64,000 nucleotides of DNA from Antilocapra americana. Its lineage: Eukaryota; Chordata; Mammalia; Artiodactyla; Antilocapridae. A program made the position numbers and the translations under genes. How positions within the stretch are numbered: the first letter of the stretch is position 1; every line of letters begins with the position of its first letter. Location: NCBI GenBank assembly GCA_007570785.1, contig ML662442.1:31639909-31703908 (forward strand). The letters run 5' to 3'. Shown here one piece after another: positions 57,460-64,000 of the stretch. The notes beneath the pieces were generated by a model. It ran no database searches. It had not been told where the DNA came from and saw only the letters and a program-made list of their open reading frames with translations.

Positions 57460-58449
57460 CTTTGGGAAGCTCCTTCACAAATCAGCTCGGAGCCCTTTCT
57501 GATCATTAGACTCCACCAGCTATAACCATTTTTATGGGATCTTACTGGTTTAACTGGTTGTGTCAGGCAACCCAACATCCTTACATGTTTAAAGGATTCT
57601 AGCATCTTTCCTTGTGTACTTTGTGAATCCTGAGCTAATAAATGAACTTCAGAGTACAGCCGGAGGGACCTGAGGGAGAGATTCATCTGGCTTGAGTGAC
57701 AGGGGAAACTTCTTCAGTATATCTTTCTACTAAAAAGAGGATGACTTGATTGCAAAGCAAACTGCTGCCATCTTTCTATGTGCTCCTTTGTGCGACAGAA
57801 AATGCTTAGCACCAGCAAATACAGTATTGAAGAAAATCAGAACATTCTTACCCTTGTACTGGCCCAAGACTTTGTTACCATAAAATTATAGCATAAAGAA
57901 TTGTGGAAGTTATCTAATACTAGAGCAATCCAAATTTAGGGCTGTCTGGAGCATCCATAATTTCAGAGTTCTTCCATATAGATTCCAAAAGTTCTCCCAA
58001 AAGAGATGAGCAAGACCTGGGTATCCCTAAAGTCAAATCACAACAAAAACATTCTACCTTTGCGTAAAAGTATGTTTGTGTTGACAGAACATAATATAAC
58101 AATGTGTTGTCTTAAAAGTTAAGTTGCAAATTTGTTAAAATGGTATCACTTGTTATGTGAAAATATATTTGTGTAATTAATAAAGTTATATACATATAGA
58201 TGAGAAATTATATGATCACACATAAAATGTCTATATTTAATCATCAAATGCTTTTTGTTTAAAGAGTGGCTTTTTGAAACCATATTGCTTTGGCTCATGA
58301 AAATGAATAAGATACAAACTTCTTAAATAAATCTCAGCTGGCCTTGGTTAAATATATCATCAGTGAATTGAAACATAATACTGAGGAACTGACACAAAGT
58401 GCAGTATAAAAAGATAAGGAAATAAAAGAGTATATTTTAAAAAGCAGTT
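57460..58449 (-). promoter_or_regulatory. CALHM4: CALHM4 upstream region
   Basis: The 5' UTR and promoter must start here or further up. No CpG island, in contrast to RWDD1, which fits a tissue-restricted gene. No TATA box or upstream exon can be placed with confidence. No repeats are recognised. Confidence 0.35.
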
Positions 58450-58960
58450 AAAGGGAATGTAAAACAGATTAAGCAACTCCATGACCTGTCTAATAGGAGT
58501 TCTGGAGGGAAAAATGAAGGAAGAGACAATATTTGAAGAGAAATAACCGAGAATTTTGCAGAATCAAAGAAAGTTCTCACATCAGGAAAGTGTTATCTAT
58601 TTTAAATAGTTTCACTAAAGATAAATTCACACTGGACACATCATACTAAAACTTCCCAGAGTGATAAACAGAAAGCCTTAAAAGCTATCAAAAATGAAAG
58701 ACAGATAACCTACCAAAAAGTGGCAATATATTAACAGCAGACTTCTCATCAGTAACAATAGAGACCAGAAGACAATATCTTCAGAGTTCTTAGTACCAGC
58801 TAAACCATCATTTGAGATAGAGCAAAATAAACACAACACACAGAGACTAAGGGAACTTACCACCCACAGAACCTCATTAAGAGGGTTATTAAAGGATATG
58901 TTTCAGCAAGGAGAAAAATAAACTTGAAGGAAAGACATGGGAGCAAAAAATAATGACGAG
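58450..58960 (+). mobile_element. Old HAL1/L1M ORF1-like fragment
   Basis: Phrases such as 'cttcccagagtgataaacag', 'cttctcatcagtaacaatag', 'agaccagaagacaatatctt' and 'ggttattaaaggatatgttt' follow the ORF1 3' half of old L1-type elements. The frame is fully broken. Confidence 0.6.
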
Positions 58961-59089
58961 TACAAGTAGATTTTTAAAGTCTCTTTATTTATTAGTTATT
59001 TCTATAAATAACTACATTTAATTTCAAAAGATACAAATAAGATAATCCATGGTTATAGTAAGATATCACAATATATATGATGTAATGGC

Positions 59090-59640
59090 AAAAATTAAAA
59101 AGGTACTCCATACCAAATGTTGGTAAGGATTATAAAGCAACTAACTCATATACACTCATCTTAGGAATTTAAATGAAATAATCACTTTTGAAAATTGTCA
59201 GTTTCCTTAAAAGTAACCTGTATATACATGCCATACAGCATAACTTACTTCCTAGTTATTTACTCAAGAGAAATGAAAGCATACGTCCACACGAAAACCT
59301 GTACATGAATGACACAAGTTTCATTTACAATAGCCACAAACTGGAAACAACACAGAAGCCACCCACAAACTGTTCTATATCCAAGTAAGGGAAAACTACT
59401 CAGAAAAATATGAGGAATAAGCTATTGGTATATACAATAACAAGAATGAATTAAAAATAATTTTCTAAAGGGAAGAATTCAGGCAAAAGAGTACATAATG
59501 TATAACATTTATATAAAATCCTTAAAAGCGTTAATTAATCTCTACTGATAGAAAACAAACTAGTGCTCACCTAGAGAGTGGTGGGGAAGAAATAAGAAGA
59601 GAGGGATTGCCAGGGGCATGGGAAGACTTGTGGGGGAATG
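59090..59640 (+). mobile_element. Old L1M 3' region, part 1
   Basis: 'actcaagagaaatgaaagca', 'acaatagccacaaactggaa', 'aaaagagtacataatgtata' and 'catttatataaaatccttaa' follow the old L1 3' region. Confidence 0.7.
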
Positions 59641-60135
59641 TAGAAATTTGAACCATGATTTTAATTTATGGAGGTGACTGAGTGATGACAGAGAGGCCAA
59701 TGCCATCAAAAGGAAAATTTACTACTTACATTTATCAAGAGAAAGGGGCATGCCAGTCCATGCAGGGCCACTTGGGGAAGCACCAGGTTGGGTTGGAGGC
59801 AGAAAAGGAGGAAGGGAAGCAGAAGCCACAGCGTTCCCTGGGATTTCTGTGGGAAAGTCAAGCAGGTGAAGGGAAAAAGCCTAGAACAGGCTAATTTAAA
59901 TGCTTCTGGTGGGCTTCAGGGCATGGAGGATGTTGCTATTTGTCTGATACCTGGTCCTGGGTTGATTAAGAGCAGAGGAAATATTGGCGTGGTGTGTGAG
60001 AGTTAGATAAGAAAGTGGGTCAGAGTACGGACTCTGGGTCACACAGGAGATAGAAACTATTTAGCTGTTAAATTGGCTGTGCAGTTAATGGATGCAAATT
60101 AGACAAAGAATCAAAGAAAACACAGTTATAAAACA
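59641..60135. other. Unassigned 0.5-kb stretch inside an old L1
   Basis: It lies between two parts of the same L1 3' end. It is G-rich in places and open for 70 codons in two frames (59682 and 59788), but I recognise no family. Confidence 0.4.
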
Positions 60136-60255
60136 GGAGTGATGGATATATTAATTATGGTGATTAATCTGATGGCTTGAGGGGTGTATACATATGTCAA
60201 AACTCATCAAACTGTAAAATCACTTACGTCTTAATAAAGCAGTAAAAAATCTTAA
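60136..60255 (+). mobile_element. Old L1M 3' region, part 2
   Basis: 'gtatacatatgtcaaaactc', 'atcaaactgtaaaatcac' and 'ttaataaagcagtaaaaaat' are the familiar L1M terminus. Confidence 0.7.
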
Positions 60256-60429
60256 GTATGATTATTAAACAATAGAAACACAGTGCATAGATCACGCAGG
60301 AGAAAAGGGAAATAAAAAGAGAATAATGACAGGAAAAGAAATAGTAGACAGAGGAAAAAGGGTGGTAAACAGAAAACACAAAATAATGGTAGAAATGTGA
60401 CCAAATACATCAATAATCACAGAAACAAC

Positions 60430-60650
60430 ATTTTAAAATAGCTAACAATTATTGAGGGCTCACTACAGGCCGGGTAAGAACATTATCTTATTTAATTTCC
60501 ATAATAATCCTATGATGATGTGCAAATATTATTCTCAGCTTCTTTACAGATAAGAAAAGTGTAGTGTGGAGAGATAAAGGAAACTGCACAAGGCCACGCA
60601 GAGATGAAGGAAAGGGCCGGGACTGGGACTCAGGTGGTTTGCACATGCTT
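60430..60650 (+). repeat. MIR SINE
   Basis: Almost complete: 'aacaattattgagggctcac', 'tttccataataatcctatga', 'ttacagataagaaaagtg' and 'aaggccacgcagagatgaag'. Confidence 0.75.
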
Positions 60651-60689
60651 TTAACTACCACACGAGAGCTGGTGTAAATGCACCTGCAG

Positions 60690-61240
60690 AGACTAAAAAA
60701 TAGAGTCACGCCGCTTACAAGAGACACACCTAAACACACGAAGCTTGAAAACTAAAGGTACTGAAATGTATACCCTTGGAAATAATGACATTAATGTAAG
60801 GCAAAGGTGAGCTAAAGGCAAAAAAGTGTCAAAAGGGCTAATTTTGAAGACTCAATCATAAAAAAGGAATGATCCATTATGAGATATGACAGCCATCAAC
60901 TTGTCTATGACTGTATTACTGAAATATAGAAAGCAAAAATATCAAATTATAAGGAGACATTCTTATAATCAAAGAGATTTTTAACACATTAGAAATGATC
61001 AAGGAAACATTAGGAGGTAAACATTGAAAGGATATAAAAGATATGGAAGAACAAAATTAGCAAGCCTTGTCTAACATATAGTATTCCATACCCTAAAAAT
61101 AGAGAATGCACTATTTTTATAAGTTCTCTATAAATCATTTGCTAAAACATACTGATCATATACAAGATCACAAAGGAAATTTCCGCCTTAATGTCTAATA
61201 ACAAGGAAACAGATTGACAAATCATGGTAATAGAATGCTA
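60690..61240 (+). mobile_element. Old L1M ORF2 fragment
   Basis: 'acgccgcttacaagagacac', 'tccattatgagatatgacag' and 'gatcatatacaagatcacaa' follow the order of the L1 ORF2 region between endonuclease and RT. Heavily diverged. Confidence 0.55.
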
Positions 61241-61244
61241 TAGA

Positions 61245-61553
61245 GTAGGAGTTGGCAACCTATATATAATTCAGGGACCAAACTGACCCACTGCCTGCTC
61301 TGTAAGCCTTTTAAACCAAGAATAATATTGAATTTTTTTTTCAATATTTTGTGACATGTGAAAATTACATGAAATCCGAATCTGAATGTTTATAAAGTTT
61401 TATTAGCACATATCCAGACTGGTTCTTAATTGTCTAACTGCTTTCCCACCACCTGAGCAGAGCTGAGTAGTTGGTGACAAGAGTCTCTGTGGCCTTAAAG
61501 CTGAAAATATTTATTATCCAGCCCTTTATAGAAAAAGTTTGCTGACCCTCTGT
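61245..61553. mobile_element. hAT-type non-autonomous DNA transposon (Charlie group)
   Basis: The ends 'gtaggagttggcaacct' and 'aaaaagtttgctgaccctct' are imperfect inverted repeats, and 'aaagttttattagcaca', 'gagcagagctgagtagttg' and 'atccagccctttatag' lie in the expected order. The exact subfamily is not assigned. Confidence 0.65.
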
Positions 61554-62212
61554 GAAAAATAAATAAACTAGAATGACAGGTATGACTATAGATAAATCTT
61601 AAATAATTTTTAAGAATGCAAGCTGTATGATACCTGTAGCATGTTACATTCTGTCAAGTTTTAAAATAAAATAATATTATATATTCTTTGTGGTTACTGA
61701 CATCTGTAGAATTTAGAAACATGTATAGAAACAACAAATATCAAGTTTCAGGTTAGTGGTGGCCACTGAAGAGGAAAGAATAAGATCAAGGAGGGTACAG
61801 GATATTTCAATTGTAATATTGCTGTAATGCTTAAAACAAAAACTGAATTATATATAGCAATTTGTTCAGTAGAGCTTGGTAGTAAGTACTACATCTTCCT
61901 TATGTTTATAACTTAATGTTTTAAAACTCCATTTAATAGAGAATACGGTAAGTAAAGGAAGTAGAGAAGGAAATTGTAGGTCACTCTTTCAGGGAACATT
62001 GATTAGAAGTCATTTTTGAAGAGTCAAAGTCTTTCTGTAAAGAAATTTGTTGATGACAGATTCTTAAGTATTTATTTTCATTTACTATTGAAAGAATTGA
62101 CTCTGTCTGCAGCACATACGTTGTCAATGATCATGAATGGTCACGTCCATGGATAATAATTTTCTTTGAGGCTTTATAGCCAAATGGTGTCCTTGTTAAA
62201 GATTTTCTGCTG
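61554..62212. other. Intergenic, nothing firm
   Basis: The first 250 bases may be another old L1 3' remnant. No gene is supported. Confidence 0.4.
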
Positions 62213-62221
62213 TTGCCTGTC

Positions 62222-62441
62222 TGAATGGAAGTGAATGTGTTAACAGCTCAGTCGTGTCTGACCCTTTGCGACCCCATGGACTGTGGCCTGCCCAGCTCTT
62301 CTGTCCATGGGATTCTCCAGGCAAGAATACTGGAGTGGACTGCCATTTCCTTCTCCAAGATATCTTCTCAACCCAGGGATCGAACCCAGGTCTCCTGCAT
62401 TGCAGGCAGATTCTTTAGCATCTAAGCCACAGGGAAGCCCA
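62222..62441 (-). mobile_element. Bov-tA SINE with target-site duplication
   Basis: Full-length reverse copy close to consensus, up to 'agccacagggaagccc'. The 9-base direct repeat ttgcctgtc is at 62213-62221 and 62442-62450. Confidence 0.95.
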
Positions 62442-62450
62442 TTGCCTGTC

Positions 62451-63367
62451 CAGCCAACATAAAGCATCTACCCCTTTGGCAGGAATTCCCTAGCTCATCC
62501 ACTGAGCACACACTGGTAACACTGGTATGGAGAATCAGGTCTGAGAGTCAGAGCTGTCCTCAGAGGGGTAGGGATGCTGAGCAAATTAACACTGATTTTA
62601 CGTAAAGAAATTCATTTAAACCCCAGAAGCAGGCTTTAATAGAAAAAGAAGTTGCAAAAAGATAACAAGCTCCTGGACCAGATGTTACAGTGTTTGGAAG
62701 TGGCTTTGCCTTGTCTGAGAGTTGGTGGGTGAGCACCGATAGTAAACGTACTGCTGACAAATGGGCAGGTGTCCTCCTCTTTGCATCTCCCCAGTTCTCT
62801 ACTCAGCTGCCCGGGTACTTCTTCAAAGGCTGGTATAGGGGGGTGGCCCAGTTCACCCCTTAACTTGTGTTGATTGGCCGCTGTGCAGATACGACGAGAT
62901 TGATGAATGCGTCATTTTTCCAACCCAGACTCCAAATTCAGTCCTCAGTTACAGAAAGAATACTTAAGGAACAAGGGAAGCTTTTCTCTTCTGCATTATT
63001 TTGAAATGATTTGTCTTCCTAATTTGCTGCAAGGTAGAAAAGTAGAATCACACAGCCCGTGGGGTCGTCAAAGAGTCGGAGCCGACTTAGTGACTAAACA
63101 GTCTGTTTGAAACACAATCTCTGTGCCTTCCTCTCTATTTAAGTGAAGGATGGTTTTACATAAAAAGAAAGAGCCTGGGGAACGCAAGGCTCGCTCTGAT
63201 CAGAACAGCTGCTAAAGGCAAGGAGATTTCATCGTCTGAGCACCAGAGCTGGGCTTGTGTCAGTCGTGTTTTTGCACAGACCCGCGAGGCAGGGGCTCCT
63301 GTCTTAAGCCCTGTGGTCCCGGCTGCAGGGGTGGGAGAGCCGGGAGACCCATCCATCTGGGAAAGAG
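62451..63367. other. Intergenic; short Bov-tA end at about 63055-63100
   Basis: 'gtggggtcgtcaaagagtcg' and 'ttagtgactaaacag' are the plus-strand SINE end. The rest holds no gene or repeat that I can name. Confidence 0.5.
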
Positions 63368-63379
63368 CTGGGTTTTTCT

Positions 63380-63682
63380 TGTTTTCAATTAATTAATTAT
63401 TTATTTATTTTTGGTTGCTCGGGGTCTTCATTGCTGCTCACGGGCTTTCTCCAGTTTCTGCAAGCAGGGGCTGCTCTCCTTTTCAGTGGGGTCTCATTAT
63501 GGTGGCTCCTCTAGTTGTGGAGCATCCGCCGTTGGCGGGGGGAGGGGTGCCGGGGGGTGGGGGAGTTGTATCACATAGGCTTTAGTTGCTCCTTGGCACA
63601 TGAAATCTTTCCAGACCAGGGATTAAACCCAAGTGCCCTTCATTGGTAGTGGAGTCTTATCCACTCGATCGCCAGGGAAGTC
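63380..63682 (-). mobile_element. CHR-type SINE (tRNA-Glu derived) with target-site duplication
   Basis: Reverse copy: A/T-rich tail (aattaattatttatttattt), body 'gttgctcggggtcttcattg' and 'cctctagttgtggagc', head 'ggagtcttatccactcg' and 'gccagggaagtcc'. Flanked by 12-base repeats (ctgg, G or C, tttttct) at 63368-63379 and 63683-63694, one mismatch. Older than the Bov-tA copies. Confidence 0.8.
63536..63566 (+). other. G-rich tract, possible G-quadruplex
   Basis: Four or more runs of four to six G within 31 bases, inside the CHR SINE where its consensus is only moderately G-rich. Confidence 0.5.
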
Positions 63683-63694
63683 CTGGCTTTTTCT

Positions 63695-64000
63695 AATGAA
63701 TCCAGGATGTCCTAAATTCTCACAGTGGCCCTGATGTCACCACAGCATTAGTTTGGTGAAATCAGTTCCAGTATCATCATTCACTTCCCACCAAGTACAT
63801 AGGCTTTTTCTGTTTTTTCTCCAGATCTTTCATTTAGAACCCAGAACTGCCCCCCAAATTGGGCCCTGCAACATATTGTCAGCATACCTTCTGAGATTTT
63901 GTGAGTCGACCTCTAAAATATTTTGCTCTAACATAAGTAGCATATGAGCAGTGGAAATAAAAAAAGACATTGATGATTTGGAGTCAGCAGATTTAGCCCA
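63695..64000. other. Window end, nothing recognised
   Basis: No gene and no nameable repeat. CALHM5 and the start of TRAPPC3L would be expected beyond base 64000 from human synteny. Confidence 0.4.

Noticed and set aside
57460..64000. CALHM5 and TRAPPC3L, expected upstream of CALHM4
   Set aside because: No frame with CALHM-like membrane segments and no TRAPP-like exon is seen; they are presumably beyond base 64000.

Overview
This window is mammalian nuclear DNA from a bovid ruminant (cattle, sheep, goat or a close relative; the sequence alone does not decide which). The evidence is the repeat content: many tRNA-Glu-derived Bov-tA copies, a dimeric Bov-A2 SINE, RTE-type BovB LINE fragments, and a young ruminant-type L1 sit among older MIR, L2, MLT1, hAT and CHR elements that many placental mammals share. 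Two spliced protein-coding genes are supported, both on the minus strand: RWDD1 (seven coding exons, 22213-39943, 243 aa) and CALHM4 (two coding exons, 51947-57459, 314 aa). Their order and spacing match human 6q22.1, where CALHM4 precedes RWDD1 on the same strand. This points to the syntenic ruminant block, presumably cattle chromosome 9 or its equivalent (established synteny plus inference). The neighbours expected from human, RSPH4A (before base 1) and CALHM5 (after base 64000), are not in the window. Layout: 1-4787 holds the 3' three quarters of a young L1 on the plus strand, with ORF1 open at the window edge and ORF2 with endonuclease and reverse transcriptase motifs intact but its last residues lost at an A10 run. 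4790-22000 is intergenic, with old L1, HAL1-like, BovB and SINE pieces and a 56-bp duplicated segment. 22063-40000 is RWDD1, transcribed leftward from a CpG island at about 39690-40480. 40480-51900 is intergenic, with L2, an interrupted minus-strand retrocopy-like segment with a GC-rich leader (44570-45715), an MLT1 LTR, a strong CTCF-like motif and a BovB tail. 51947-57459 is CALHM4, its single coding intron loaded with SINE, L1 and BovB insertions. 57460-64000 holds an ancient L1/HAL1 mosaic, a hAT element, a Bov-tA and a CHR SINE. The two genes are not a functional unit: RWDD1 is a cytosolic RWD-domain partner of the GTPase DRG2, and CALHM4 is a four-pass large-pore channel subunit known mainly from placenta. 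I found no CRISPR array, functional RNA gene, complete endogenous retrovirus or other clearly new system. The observations most worth a second look are the almost intact L1, the split retrocopy of unrecognised parentage, the CTCF-like motifs, the duplicated 56-mer, and the head-to-head SINE pair.
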